Positions 8,115 to 20,591 of a stretch of 64,000 nt of DNA are shown in pieces. Every line of letters starts with the position of its first letter. Within the stretch, counting starts at the first letter, position 1. Under the pieces are notes generated by a model. That model searched no databases. It had not been told where the DNA came from and saw only the letters and a program-made list of their open reading frames with translations. This DNA is from Petunia secreta (taxonomy: Eukaryota; Streptophyta; Magnoliopsida; Solanales; Solanaceae): contig JARKIP010000053.1 in assembly GCA_029990175.1 (NCBI GenBank), positions 10,434,001 through 10,498,000 on the forward strand. The letters are read 5' to 3'. The position numbers were made by a program, and so were the translations under genes.

Positions 8115-10544
8115 TCAAACGATCTCGGTTAGTCGTTTCGGAAGTTAGGACTCCGACTAGCGTGACGATAACTTTAAAATCTTCGTTAGGTCCATTGGGA
8201 ATTATCTGTAAAAATTTGAGCTAAATCAGACCTCGTTTGGTAAGCATCGGAAGAAGGTTTTAGTATTTATTGTCGATAAATATTAAAAAGAGATTTTCGA
8301 GCTCGGTTTTGGCGAACGAGCTCCGATTCGAAATCCGAAAGCGCCACTAGGTTCGTATGATTATTTGTGACTTTTGTAATTTTTCGAAAGTGAATTTCGA
8401 GGTTGTTCGGCTAGTTTCCGCTAATATGTCGAAAGTTAAATAATTTGATCTTTTCCCATTTAAATTTGCATCTTGAGTTTCGGGAACCCGATTTGAGATC
8501 CGTCTTAGTAAGTATGCTACATATATTTTGTATAACTTGTATGCAAAAGTTGGAATTATTTCGAATATCTTAATGTACCGTTTTAATTTTTATCACGAAA
8601 AGAAAAGAAAATAAAAGAAAAGAAAAGAGAAAACGACATAAAAGGAAATAAATTGAAAAGAAAGGAATGTTAGGCGGTGGTCCTTAGCTATAGACGAGCA
8701 AAACACTAAAACAGAGGGAAATCAAAAGCAGAGACGAGAACAGTGAGGAAGAAAAATGCAGTGAGGTAAAAAAAAAAAGCCAGAAAATGAGAAAAGAGCC
8801 GGAGAAAGATAGAATTTTTACCCTGAAACATTCAGATAATGATCTTAATATATTATTTGCGTTAACGTCTGTTTGAATATATTTTAACGGTAAAAATTAG
8901 GATATTAGACATCGTTTTAATAAGTTCAACTGATAGTTTAAAAGGTCAATTGGACCCCGATAGTGGAAATGATTATATATTCGTACTCAGTAAGTTATGG
9001 GCAACATATAAATGTAATTTATTTAGGGTTTGGCTATGTGATCTTAAACCCTATACATAGGCCTGGCCTGCGTATTGCGTATGCGAATAGGGTATTAGGT
9101 TCCTAACCGGATTGCCCTAAGATGTGAGGAATGAAGCCTTTAGCCTAATTTGATATATTTTTCTGCTTATTGAACACAGTGGGATCGTTTGGAAATGGAA
9201 CCAAAGGATAAAAGCGGTTATTGATTAGCAATGCTAACTTTTGGAAGAGGTAAGTGTTTATATCCATTTCTTTGGAGGCACCTGGCCTCGTGGATAATCT
9301 ACCACGTGTTCCTTACGTGTGTAGCTGCCGATAGGCGTACTCATTACGCCTTAGCTTTGGATTTACATTGTATAATATATGTTATATCCTGTTGTTGGTT
9401 ATATTGCATTGAGGATATGAACATTGTATTCTGGCTGTGAGTTGGTATATACTTTCCAGCTGTCGATGAGAGTCCCGCGCTGGTGATGGGTTATTATTGC
9501 ATCATGTTGCATTCATATGCACATTGCATCATATTGAGGGTAGGAGGATTCCGCCCTCGGAGCAGGAGGATTCCGCTCCATCAATTTGGCACATGTGACA
9601 CCATTGCATCATACTGCATTCATCCTATTTCATTGCACCGCGTGCTGAATATTGTGTGACTATCATGCTGTATTTTGTGTATGTGGTATGTATATCATAT
9701 TGTGGACATATTTCAGTTTGCCTATATATTTTTGGCTCATATTCTGGGTTGCAGGGATCGGGTTGCATGCCGCAACAGTATAAATATATGGATCGGGTTG
9801 CACACCGCGACAGTATGAATATATGGATCGGGTTTTACGCCGCAACAGGATGAATATATGGATCGGGTTGCACGCCGCAACAGGATGTATTTCTGATTGT
9901 TAATATGTTCGGGATACCTATATGTTCTGGCTATCTTACGTTCCTGGTTTTAATGGGCTTGTGATTCCGTACGTGTTTCTAGTTATTTATCTGGCTCTGC
10001 TTTTCATAATTTAAATAAGAGGAATTTTGTTTGTCTGTTTCTTTTCTCCCTGGCTAGCTATCATATTCTTTGAGGTGGCTAGTCTGCTCCACTTATTGAG
10101 TCCTTTTGACTCACCCTTGTTTGTTGTTTGTTTTTGTCTATCTATTTCGTTTCGCCAGGTTTGCTCCAAGATTGAATTCGCCACGTTGTGATGGAGCGAA
10201 GACGACTTCAGCTGTCAGGGTGAGCCAGCTTTTATGCCGGATGGGCACCAGTTTTATGTTTATTATTTTAGTTGCATATTGCTCCCTTCAGGAGGTATTT
10301 GTCTTCTTCTGTACTATTAGATGTCCAGTCTGGATAACCCTAAACCTAGTATGTTGGGTAGTCAGCTGTAATTTCGTTTATACAGCTTAGAAGTATCAGT
10401 ATGTCTGTATATTTTTTTTAGTCTTGTCCTTATTTATGAGTTGTTATATTTATTTTTCTAATTTAATTGGTAAGGGTTCGCCCGACGGGTCTAGGGGAGG
10501 ATGTTGGGTGCCCGCACGGCCTAACCGGATTCCGGGTCGTGTCA
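8115..10544 (+). mobile_element. Probable solo LTR (Ty3-gypsy, Tekay/Del-like)
   Basis: The element runs from TCAAACGATCTCGG to GGGTCGTGTCA and is flanked by the 5 bp duplication GTTTT (8110-8114 and 10545-10549). Removing it restores a continuous ~120 bp repeat unit that aligns with the next unit at about 10775-10815. The start dinucleotide is TC rather than TG; the end is CA. No gag, pol, primer site or second LTR is present. The end resembles that of the Tekay-like LTRs at 23244 and 30081 (GGGTCGTGACA), and four 35-36 bp repeats lie inside. A LARD-type element is a less likely reading. Confidence 0.65.
9754..9893 (+). repeat. Tandem repeat, about 35 bp x 4, inside the solo LTR
   Basis: GGATCGGGTTGCA then CGCCGCAACAG and TATATAT recurs at 9754, 9790, 9825 and 9860, a period of 35-36 bp. 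From memory, similar blocks occur in many Solanaceae gypsy LTRs. Confidence 0.75.
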
Positions 10545-10559
10545 GTTTTCCTTTGGATT

Positions 10560-11160
10560 ATAGAATATGAGTGAAGTGATAACAAATTGGTCTAATTTAT
10601 TTGTTATACGAAGTATTTTGAATTAATTATTAATAAATGCTACATGATTATTTTGATTTTAAGTTTTCAGATGTATTTTTATTGATGAATAAAGTGATGA
10701 CGATTTTGCCTCATGTATTTATAACTTGAAATAGTATTTTACTTAACACTATGAATAAATGATGCCGGATTGGCCTTATGTTATCTTTTGTTTTGATTTT
10801 TGTATCTTAGTGAAGTGATGAAGATTTGGTCTCATTTATTTGTAAAATAGATAGAGTATTTTGAATTACTTATCAATAAATGCTATCGGATTATCTTGAT
10901 TTCATATATTCTCATATGTATTTTTGTGGATGAATAAGGTGAGGACAATTTGACCTCATTTATTTGCAAAATGTGCACAGTATTTTGCTCATAGTTTGAA
11001 TAAGTACAACCACACTTTCCTCATTTCAAAATAATTTGCACTTGAAGTTATGTTTTTGAGGATATGCAAAGTGAGGCCGATTTGGACTCATTTTTTTACA
11101 AAATAAAAAATATTTTTGGTTTAATATATGCATAAATACAGACGGCTTGGTATAATTCTT
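10560..11160 (+). repeat. AT-rich degenerate tandem repeat, ~120 bp period
   Basis: The motif GTGAAGTGATGA..ATTTGG then CTCATTTATTTG recurs near 10571, 10685, 10811, 10926 and 11055. It alternates with TGAATAAATGATGCCGGAT-type blocks near 10625, 10750, 10870, 10990 and 11120. Copies have drifted strongly. The array is continuous with 8015-8109 once the solo LTR is removed. An inverted copy lies at 62880-63130. Confidence 0.6.
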
Positions 11161-12029
11161 ACTTTGTAGGGAGTAGTGAAATTTCTGTAATTACGACTTT
11201 ATTAGAGTATGATGGAATTTTTGTAATAACTTATTCATGAAAATGTGGTGATATTTTTATAATTATGGAAAGTGCTCAATTATTAATGACCATCTTTAAA
11301 GTCCTTAATCTCTCAACATCAAACACCCTTTTTTTGCTTATTTGTGTAAATCAAGGATCCTGGAAATCAACCAGGTCCGACTTCAAAGTCCTAATGCGAA
11401 ACTTATTTTCGTAAATTTTTGTAATGAAGAAAACTTAAAATGGTGGCGCCAAAATTTCACATTAGTGAAATTCTTCCCTTAATATGAGATCCTTTCATCT
11501 CATTATTTTTGAAGTGGAAAGTTTGTGCTATTTTAAGAGACCCAAAATATTCGTCCCTCCATCTCAATTTGTGTAGTTGTATGCTTTGCACGAATTCTAC
11601 AAAAAAATGAAGATTAACCTTGGAACGTTTCAAAATTGTCTTTATTAGATCTAAAGAAAAAGTAAAAGAGAAAAAATTTGAGTAATTAAAAAATTGTTGA
11701 TAGTTTTTATTAAAGTAAATATTTTTTTTATCCGATGGACTTATGGTGCTTAATTATCCTTGTTTACCCATGCTACACTCTATCCTATTTTAGTAAAAAT
11801 AATTACCTGCATACCCATTTCCTCAATTCTTTTTAATTTACAGAACATTCACTTTCACTTTGTTTTCTAGTCTCTCTTTTTCTCTCCATCTTCCTAATAC
11901 TTCAACCCTAAATCTCCTCCTTCTTCACTCTTAATCTTTTAACTTCACCATTAACTATTCACATTTTTAGATCTGTAGCATTTATCCATTCTGTTGGTGT
12001 TTTGGTGGTGGGATCTACCTTTTTGTGAT
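11161..12029. other. Non-coding stretch with a possible MITE end
   Basis: AT-rich, no gene. CCCTCCATCTCAATTTGTG near 11555 resembles the outer end of Stowaway-type MITEs of Solanaceae, but I could not find a matching right end. Confidence 0.35.
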
Positions 12030-12443
12030 AGTATGAGCTGCTATCAAATAAATGAATATTTCATATTTTATTGTTATGAATAAGTATACCTTTTTGGTAT
12101 ACCGTATACTCTTTTGGTATACACGGTTTTGTATTTGAAACGGAATGTGAGCTACTATCGAATAAATGGATGTTTCGGATTATGTTATTTTGGATACATT
12201 ATACTTTTGTGGTATACGTACACTCTCTTAGTGTACATTTTATTTCTTATTGAGTAACTTGAATTGTATAATAGAAGTCTATAATATAACCAATAAGTAT
12301 GCATTATTGACATACTGCACAGATAAATTTTTTTTATTATATACCTTTATAGTATATAATATACCTTATTGATATGTTATTATATAAGAGTTTAATATAA
12401 TTATATACTCTTATGGTATACAATATATTACAGTATATTGATA
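12030..12443 (+). repeat. GTATAC-rich degenerate duplication
   Basis: GAGCTGCTATCAAATAAATG (12039) and GAGCTACTATCGAATAAATG (about 12149) begin two related copies. Both run into clusters of the palindrome GTATAC separated by TTTTGGT or TTATAGT. The rest of the block is a mix of TATAC motifs. No known element was recognised. Confidence 0.5.
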
Positions 12444-14198
12444 TCATGCTATTATAAAAGAGGGAAATACCCAAGTTAAAAGTGAACGACAATTTTGCCC
12501 TTCAAGCAAGGATTATTGCTAAAACCATTTGGGTGCAAAAATGTAAATACACATTCTACAGAGATTTAAAAACGTAAAAATAAAAAAGCTTTGAAAATAA
12601 CAATAAACAAAAGAAAAGAAAATTACCAAAAAAAAAAAAAAACAAATGAGAACGTAATTCAGAAGCAGCACAATGTATCCATTAACATGGCCATAAATGT
12701 GAAGCCTATTCAGATTACTAGCTTTTAATAATTTCATCATTTAATAAGGACTTCAAGCTTTCTTGAAATATGTGTGAAAATTAAAGGCTCAAATATGCTG
12801 AATTTCAATTTGAACCTTTCATTTGCTTCATTCGAATAGATTCAATGAATGAATTTTAGGATTCATTTTTTAAAACTCATGATCATTGAGTGTTGTATTA
12901 GCTAGCCTTTCACATCCTGCATAACTTATCGAATCTAATTACTCTTTATTTATAGATTGCTTCTCATTTTTCAATTTACTTCCTTTTAGTTGTCCTTCAT
13001 CTATAATATATATCTAATATTTCATAATGAAATTGTACTACACTTATTTGTTATTTTTAGAAATCCTTATGATGTATGTACAGATTAATATTCGGCATAG
13101 TTATCCATCGTCATTTTTCATTATGTATCATCTTATTGTTAGGTGTATAATGATCCTTGTGGTATTATATCATTTATCGTGTTATTGTTCTCAACATAAT
13201 ATTTATAGATGCAGGGTTGTCCATAAGCTAAAAGAAAGCCAAAATTACTATTGATGCTGCTAAAAAAGCTAATTCATAGTCCGTGGAGGTCAGATCTTTA
13301 AGATAATGTAGCAACCTCATCATGTCATGGCTTGAAGGATTTCAAATTTGTATAATTTAACAAAGGTCGGATTATGCTATTCATTCCTTTATGAATTTTG
13401 TCAAAAAGATCTATGTTAGATTAGAGTTGCAGTGACCTGGACGGAGGACATGTAAGCCTACATTTGAATTTGATTAGCTTACCTTCGTAGTTAGATGTAG
13501 CCGTGTCGCGAACAGTCTCCAAATCCAAAAATAGTATGGATGTTGTTAACAATAAGATTTTAGTTTGTGAAAGTACTTGCTAAATATATTCTCGACTAAT
13601 GTGAAGATTTTAGCTTAGTTCCATTGTTTTCGATACATTTTTTTAAAACTTTATTTTTGTTATTAGCCAAATAATTAAATACACCTTGCGTATTCAACAC
13701 CTTCCTGTAAACATATGTGGTACTGTTAGCTTTCTACTTTCTTGACTTTACAATATTTTATTGATTGAGTAGTACTCTATTATCATATGTTAAGATAATC
13801 TTTAAAGACCTTGTAATTGAACATATGTTAATTAGTCCTCTTTATTTTCAACATATTCCTTCCATTACACAAAAAAAGAAAACTTTATAGAATACAGTTA
13901 ACTAGCTTTTATTGGTATGAATCTGATGTAGTCGGTCTCGATCGGTAATATTTAAATAATTAGAGGAAAAAATGTAATATAGATCACAATGGGGCATTCA
14001 AGGACTTTGATGTGTATGATTTCTTCCTTAACTACGTTAATTAAATATGATCTTCACTCATCATTTTTCATGAACTTATACTTTTACGTTTAATTTTTCT
14101 TTTATAACTCAACATATTATTTAATAATATTCACGTACTTTTCTAAAATTGTACTCATCGATATGGACAACACGCGCAAAGCGCGTTTTAAAAATTAG
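12444..14198 (+). mobile_element. Non-autonomous Helitron (B)
   Basis: The 5' end is TCATGCTATTATAAAAGAGG after a host A at 12443, followed by AAAAGTGAACGACAATTTTG. The 3' end has the hairpin ACGCGCAAAGCGCGT (14172-14186), an A-rich spacer and TTAG (a degenerate CTAG) at 14195-14198, followed by a host T. It is 1755 bp long and shares both ends with Helitrons A and D. No Rep/helicase sequence was recognised inside; only short ORFs such as 13027-13254 are present. Confidence 0.75.
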
Positions 14199-14878
14199 TA
14201 CTAATAATAAAGTAAAAAGAACATTATATCAGTTATGTCTTCTGATGGTAAAATTTTATTATACTTAAAAATAGGAAAAAAAGAAGAAGAAAAGGGTACA
14301 TTATATCAGTTATTTTTTATAAATTGTATAAAAAAATAAAATTATATGTTGTATCAATTATTTGTTTAGAAAATTAAGAATAAAAGAAATAAAAAAATTA
14401 TATTATATTAGTCATTTTTATCACTTATATAATAAAAAACAACAAAAAAGAAGAAGAAAATGTATACAATATCTATTAGCACTGCTATATAAAAATAAAA
14501 AATAATAATTAAAAAAAAAGATTAAAATAAAACATTATACTCTCTTAATTTTTTTCACTGGTATTAAGAAGAAAAAGAGAAAACTAAACATAGACAAATG
14601 AAATTAAGGAAATGAGAAAAAAGTGAATGAATATAGATTACAAAAAATGAAAGAAATTATAAAAAAGAAGGATTTTGAAAAATAATTGAATTGAATTAGA
14701 AAAGAAATAATAAAATAAAAGAAAAAGGAAAGAAAGGGAAAACATAGTGGGTTCTTTGGGTGTAGAGGGCCTGAACTGAAATAAGCATACTAAGTAATTA
14801 AGATTTGGATATTTGGTGTAAAGGCAATAGTTATGAGTATGGACGCGTAATTACGTTTGGTTCACTAGGCAATTTTAT
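14199..14878. other. Very A-rich low-complexity DNA
   Basis: Long runs of AAGAAGAAAA, AAAAATAAAA and similar, with repeated TTATATCAGTTATTTTT-like phrases near 14223, 14300 and 14350. No gene. It ends at the CAATTTTAT duplication of the next element. Confidence 0.5.
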
Positions 14879-15347
14879 GGGCTAAGTGCACGAAAGGCCA
14901 TTTTTGCCACTGGTCTTTGGGCACAGGCCACTAATACCAAAACATTTAGTTTGTGGCCACTTTTGCTTAAAGAGATAGAACTTCAGTCCAGAGGCCGGAT
15001 TGAAGTTCAGTCCTTAAAGATTGAACTTCAATCCACGGCCATATGGACTGAAGTTCAGTCCAGTCCTTAAGATAGAACTTCAGTCCATGGCCATGGACTG
15101 AAGTTCAGTCCATAGCCATACTATGGACTGAAGTTCAGTCCATGGCCATATGGACTGAAAGTTCAGTCCTTAAGAGATGGAACTTCAGTCCAGGGGCCGT
15201 ATGGACTGAACTTCAGTCAACTATCAGAACTTAAGTCAACATTTATTTAGTAAAGGCCCAAAAGTGGCCTCTAGTGTAAGACCAAAGAAAATAGTGGCCT
15301 CAAACTAAATACCAGTGTTAAAAGTGGCTGCTGGGCGAAATTTTTAC
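14879..15347. mobile_element. MULE-type MITE / fold-back element with internal palindrome array
   Basis: The 469 bp block is bounded by a perfect 9 bp duplication CAATTTTAT (14870-14878 and 15348-15356), the length typical of Mutator-like elements. The subterminal regions are inverted relatives: AGGCCACT, ACATTTAGTTTGTGGCCACT on the left and GTGGCCTCAAACTAAAT near 15292-15312 on the right. The centre (about 14980-15225) is filled with copies of the 17 bp palindrome GGACTGAAGTTCAGTCC and its relatives, spaced by GGCCATA. There is no ORF. Confidence 0.75.
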
Positions 15348-15356
15348 CAATTTTAT

Positions 15357-15664
15357 AAACGACCCTTAAAGTAAATATGACCCAACAAGGATAAAGTAGA
15401 GATATAATACCATTAAATAGTTGTCATAAGGAATATGACATTCTTTTTGGAACCAATAAAAAAAATGTGCTACAAAAATTGGGACAGATGAGGAATGACA
15501 AGGTCTTTCCTTCTTTAAGAGTCTGCCTTTATTTCTTGTTAAAAAGCATCACCTTTACCATTTTAAATTAGTAAAACACCTCATATTCTATAAAAATTTG
15601 CGTACATTTATCCCTCTTCAAATTTCATTTATGAAATAATATTGAATATATTGTTATAATCATA
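15357..15664. other. AT-rich non-coding stretch
   Basis: About 0.3 kb between the MULE MITE and the first Helitron 5' end. Nothing recognised. Confidence 0.4.
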
Positions 15665-16200
15665 TCATACTAATATAAAAGAGCCAAACCCAAAAGCAAA
15701 ATGTAAAAGACCATTTTATCCCTGCAGCAATAAAAGTAAAAATAGTAAATAAAAGTTAATAAAAGATTACATTACATTACACATTACACAAAAAATTATT
15801 ACCCATTACACAAAAATGAGAAAGATACACGCACACTTCATCACCAATAAATATAGTAAATAGAAGTATCATATCATCATCATACTATTCTAAAAGAGTC
15901 AATCCTATAGCAAAAAGTAAACGTACTTTTTGCCCTTCAACCAAATACTATTATCTATAATTTTGCACTAAAAATTAATTTGCCTTTTAATGATGTCATC
16001 CTTTAATAAGGACTCAGGCTTTATTGTGATATAAAAACATGAATCTCCTAAAGCAAGAAATGAATAACCATTTTACCATTTAAATATTGTTAGATCTTTT
16101 TTAAAAAAAAAAAATCAATTTATGCCTTCTTGGTTCTCACATTCCAGGAATTCGTCCCCCATGATACATCCTATCTTAATTACTCCATTATCATATCATA
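15665..16200 (+). mobile_element. Two truncated Helitron 5' ends in series
   Basis: TCATACTAATATAAAAGAGC begins at 15665 and TCATACTATTCTAAAAGAGT at 15880. Each is preceded by a host A and followed within about 40 bp by the AAAAGTAAA..TTTTGCCC or AAAATGTAAAAGACCATTTT block. Neither reaches its own hairpin/CTAG before the next 5' end starts. Confidence 0.65.
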
Positions 16201-17860
16201 TCATACTATTCTAAAAGAGCCAATCCCTAAAGTAAAAAAGTAAACGACTATTTTGCCCCTGCAACACTAAAAATAAAAAATGAGTATTCAATTGAATTGA
16301 AAATTTTAATAAAATAGAAAATAGACCAAAAAAAAAAAAAAAAAAAATAGGAACAAACACGTACACTTCATCATTGTTTGGTAATGTTCAGAAATTTAGT
16401 ATGGCTCATTGATTCCTTCAACTTTAATAAAATGTATGCAATTTATTTGTCCATCTTTTTGGTATTCACAACTAAATACTACGAATATAATAATAGAATA
16501 TGTATAGGGCTAGGAATGATGGAGTTTGGTGAACAAATTAAGAGAAAAGAATATTTATTATCTGAATTAATGAATTCTTATAAAGTTACAATTTCTCCAA
16601 TTAAAAAGGAGCAGTAACTTTAAAAGTATAGCAGTGAACTCAAGTTATAGGTAGCAATATAAAAAATTTGCATAAACTTGGCATCTTCAGTAGAGAATCC
16701 ATTTAGACATGCATACAGACATGGAATATTAAGCGAGGTGCTTAAAGCTAACAAAGTTCACTAGCTTAACAGAGTCGTTGACAATAATTTTATCAGATCA
16801 CCTACAAGACTTAAGGTAATGCTTACTTATATAATAACATTGATACAACTATGATGATGTTAAAGCTAATAAAAGTTTTTTAAAATTTCTTTGCATTGGT
16901 GCATTGTTCGAAAAATGTTTAAATTTTCTGATATTTATGGCATCAAACTCTTCAAAAAGCACAAGTTCTTTGCATGTGCATCTATTTACCTTTGCTTCCC
17001 CCCCCCCCCCCCCCCCCCTTAATTTTTCCCCTCTTTCGTTTGGCCCATCGCAAAAGTTTAATGTTACTCAATTATCAGTGGCGTTCTGCATGGACAACGA
17101 CAAATCAGTAATTCCATTTTAAGTTACAGTAAATAAATGAATAGGGAGATCGGGACTGGGTGAAGGGGATGTATGTTTCCCTATTTGTCTTATGGCTTTT
17201 GTTTGCTTTTCCTTGAAGTTTGATTAACTTATATCTAACCATAATTAATGTAGTTGTTGCCCTTTTAGGTATATTCAAGCGCTAAAGATTCAATTTTTTG
17301 AAGGACAAATCAACTCTATTAGATATGATATTCTTATTAATATTTGATAACAAATTTTTTTATCTTTCTAATTTATATTTCGAAAGTTGAGTGATTGTTA
17401 ATTTATGTCTAAGGAAAAAAATAAAATCCAAGAAAGATGGTGATGGAATCAATTCAACAAGAGAGTTTTTGAAGAGATATCTCCTAAAGATAATTATTTA
17501 TGCTAACATGGAAAAGGAATTACTAAACTAATATTTTCTCCTAAAATTTACTACTTATGGGAGTTGGGGTTCTAACATGGGGATGAATTACATGAATGAA
17601 AATTGTTTACGTTGTTGAAAGTAGACAATCGGTGTGGTAATTGTTTGCTATTTGTATAGAGCAGCTTTTTGGCTCATAAAATATATGGAAAAATGCACCA
17701 TATTTTCTGCTAATAAATATGTGTATTATTCCTTGCAGTGAAAGGTTTACAAGTATACTTTTACTTTATAGTTCTAGATTAATGTTTAATACTAATCATA
17801 TAATTTTTTTAAAATATTTTGGAGTAATTTAAATGGGATACACGCGTGACAAAAAACTAG
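16201..17860 (+). mobile_element. Non-autonomous Helitron (D)
   Basis: The 5' end TCATACTATTCTAAAAGAGC at 16201 follows a host A. The 3' end has a CACGCGTG palindrome (17841-17848), an A-rich stretch and CTAG at 17857-17860, then a host T. The 1660 bp interior is AT-rich with a 21-base C run and no long ORF. Confidence 0.75.
16998..17018 (+). repeat. Poly-C homopolymer, 21 bases
   Basis: An uninterrupted C run inside Helitron D. It is conspicuous in otherwise AT-rich DNA and its length may be uncertain because of assembly. Confidence 0.8.
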
Positions 17861-18691
17861 TTATGCGAAATATGGGAAGAAAGTGAATGAAAAGATCATG
17901 TGAAATGGCTTTATAGCGAGAAAACCGCCGCACTTTATACTTTATTGAAGTAAAAATTCAAGGACAAAAGGTATATTATACATAGGAGTGTACACTGTAC
18001 TCCAATTGCACACAAAGTTGCAAATTCCAACTAACTTTATGCTAACTTGTAGGGGTAAATGTTAGCTTTTTCCTGCTTAGTCGTCAAAAGTGGTTATTAA
18101 TTGCACAAAAAGTTAGCTTTCCTCAAGTCAACTACTCGAGAAATTCTACCCTCATAAGGTGAATAACAAAGAGGACAGAAATAGAATATTCATAATTACT
18201 AATTTGAGTGTAATGGGATATAATTACACAAATTGATATATTTATTTAATTAAATAAATACTTACTATTATAGAATTGGATATAATTGAAGCGGCTCAAT
18301 TGTACTCTTCAATTCTTAAATGAGACAAAAAATTAATGGTAATAACATATTACCTGACAACTTTTCAAGTTCTTTCTTTTTTATTTTTTTCAATATATTA
18401 ATCTCCAAATCCAAATAGATTAGATTTCAAATTTTCTAACTTTTCATCACCTAAGAGTGCTTTGCTACGATGAAGTTAGATATATTCGAAAAAGGAACCA
18501 TACTAATTAATTAAAGGGAAAAAAATAGTATTAATCAGTGGTAGCGATACTTCCATATACAATCCTTTAAGCGCATAAACACGTAAATAAGAGAGACATT
18601 AAATTTAAAAGTGAATGATAAAAGAGGAGAAAAAAAAAAAAGGTAACTTACTAATAGGGTCACCTCATTGTCTATCTCCCTAAGTAATTAT
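17861..18691. other. AT-rich non-coding stretch
   Basis: No ORF, repeat or element end was recognised between Helitron D and the Stowaway-like MITE. Confidence 0.4.
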
Positions 18692-18693
18692 TA

Positions 18694-18932
18694 CTACATT
18701 CATTTCATTTCATGTGTCATAGTTTGACTCGGCACAAAATTTAAGAAATAAAGAAAGACTTTTGAAACTTGAGGTGTAAAATAATACAAAGATGTTTCTG
18801 TGTTTGTAAATCATTTCAGTAATGGCAAAACTGTAATTTTGTAGTTCAATTATTACCAAATTTAGAATATTGCCATTTTTTTTGGAACAGACGAATAAAG
18901 AAATACTATCACATAAATCGGAACGGAGGGAG
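18694..18932. mobile_element. Stowaway-like MITE, 239 bp
   Basis: The right end is CACATAAATCGGAACGGAGG then GAG. Its reverse complement CTCCCTCCGTTCCGATTTAT is the Solanaceae Stowaway terminal repeat. The left end is a diverged partner, CTACATTCATTTCATTTCATG. TA duplications lie at 18692-18693 and 18933-18934. A second member of the same length lies at 50008-50246. Confidence 0.8.
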
Positions 18933-18934
18933 TA

Positions 18935-19583
18935 GCAATTTAGAGCCAACTCAAACACAGTTAATCTACATTTATACGTTCTCCTTCAACCAACTAAACA
19001 CCGTTTGTATTACCGAGAATGATGAAAATTTGAGAGAAGTCTTATATAAAATGGTAGAGCAAGAGGAGGCTTCAATAGGCATGCAATCAATACTATGTAC
19101 TTGAGAATCCTGCAATTACATCCAAAAATTGAACAACTTGCTATGCAGTTCAGGTCAAACATACAAATCTCAAGACCATGAAGTGGAAGTCCACATTACT
19201 CAATTACATACATTTTACTTTAGCAAAAAATGACTACTTGAACAATGACATATGCATACAATATAACACCAAGAAGAGGAGGATTGTAATAAAAGAAAAT
19301 GTCATATGACAATAGATCGCGAAGGTTTTCGTTAATTCTCATGACTGAATCTCAACTAATCTGCAAATGAAGAGCAAATTATCATCAAATATAACAAAAA
19401 TATATTCAGCTGAATCTATATGGGGCCGGCCTAAAATTCTTTGTAACCCTCTAAGAGGGTAAATGTAGTGAGGCTTAGATTCCATAGAGTTCAACCTGCT
19501 TTCATCGGAATATCCAATTCAAAGGCAAGAAACTACATTTTCAAATAATTGATCTTACTGACACCCAAAGGAAGAACAGTAGT
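18935..19583. other. Non-coding stretch left of the Ogre element
   Basis: No convincing gene. A possible minus-strand acceptor (TTCATTTGCAG read near 19360-19370) precedes a short frame, which could be the last exon of an unrecognised gene, but nothing confirms it. It ends at the 5' LTR start TGTTGACACCC. Confidence 0.35.
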
Positions 19584-20591
19584 TGTTGACACCCAATTTT
19601 GTCCCGAAATTTTAATCAAATGTCTAATTATCTAATTATTAAAATTAAACATGATTGATTAATTTTTGAAGAAAATGCCAAATTTTGCAAATCATAGCTT
19701 AATTCCTATCCGGCTCATGCAATCCTTTTCTTAGTTTATCCTAAAAGATGGACAAATGTGCAAATCCTAACTTAAAATTGGCCTACCCATGCAAAACTAC
19801 ATATACATTACACGCACAAACATTTTCCCCTATATCAGAATAACCCCAATCTTAAACCCAATCTGCCCGATTCCCCAGCCCCGCGACCCGATTCCCAAAC
19901 TTTCGACCCGCGTCCAGAACCAAAACCCGGTCCACTCGATCGTCTTCTCCGTACGATCGATGTGCTGGACGAGTAGTCCATTTCCAGCTGGTAGCTCTTC
20001 ACCCTCTCTCCAAACAAACGGGCACAAAATCTGAGCCACCCATTTTGAATCGAAGTAAATCCCAGCCTTTGGATCTTTCCTTGGAGATAAGGATCCAAAG
20101 TGTACAATCCGAAAAGAATGGACACTTTAGACCCTTATCATAAAGGAATTAGATCGAAAATGGCAAGGGTAATTCAGAGGTTTCATCCAAGGTAAACCCT
20201 AAAACTCTCCTATATATTTAGCATTGTGTAAGGTTTAAGGGGTTCTGGGATTTTGACAAAAAAACAAAACGGCAGCATCTTTTTTTTATTTTCTGGTTGT
20301 TGTAAGCAGAATACATATAGTTTTAGTTCTTGTTCAAAAATCGAGACAAGGTTTTAAGTTCGAGTCGACGTATCGCTTCTTCACAGTTCGAGTCGTTTGT
20401 TCGAGTCGTTATTTTTGAACCCTCGCCTTTGTTCACTGCACTACAAGAGGTAATAAGTTCAGCCTCAATTCAATTTCCTTTACATTTTTCCTTAGTTTAT
20501 GATTAAATATGTATGTGTATAGGTAGCTTGCGTTATTATCTGATGTGAAATGCAAAAACATGTGAATGATTCGAGCTATTGAGATCCAAGT

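Noticed and set aside
8104..10544. Alternative solo LTR start at TGTTACG (8104)
   Set aside because: It gives a canonical TG start but no matching duplication; the GTTTT duplication supports a start at 8115 and restores the interrupted repeat.
19830..20125. Minus-strand ORFs of 69-96 codons, repeated near 46567-46862
   Set aside because: They are duplicated because both lie in the Ogre LTRs; no family resemblance.
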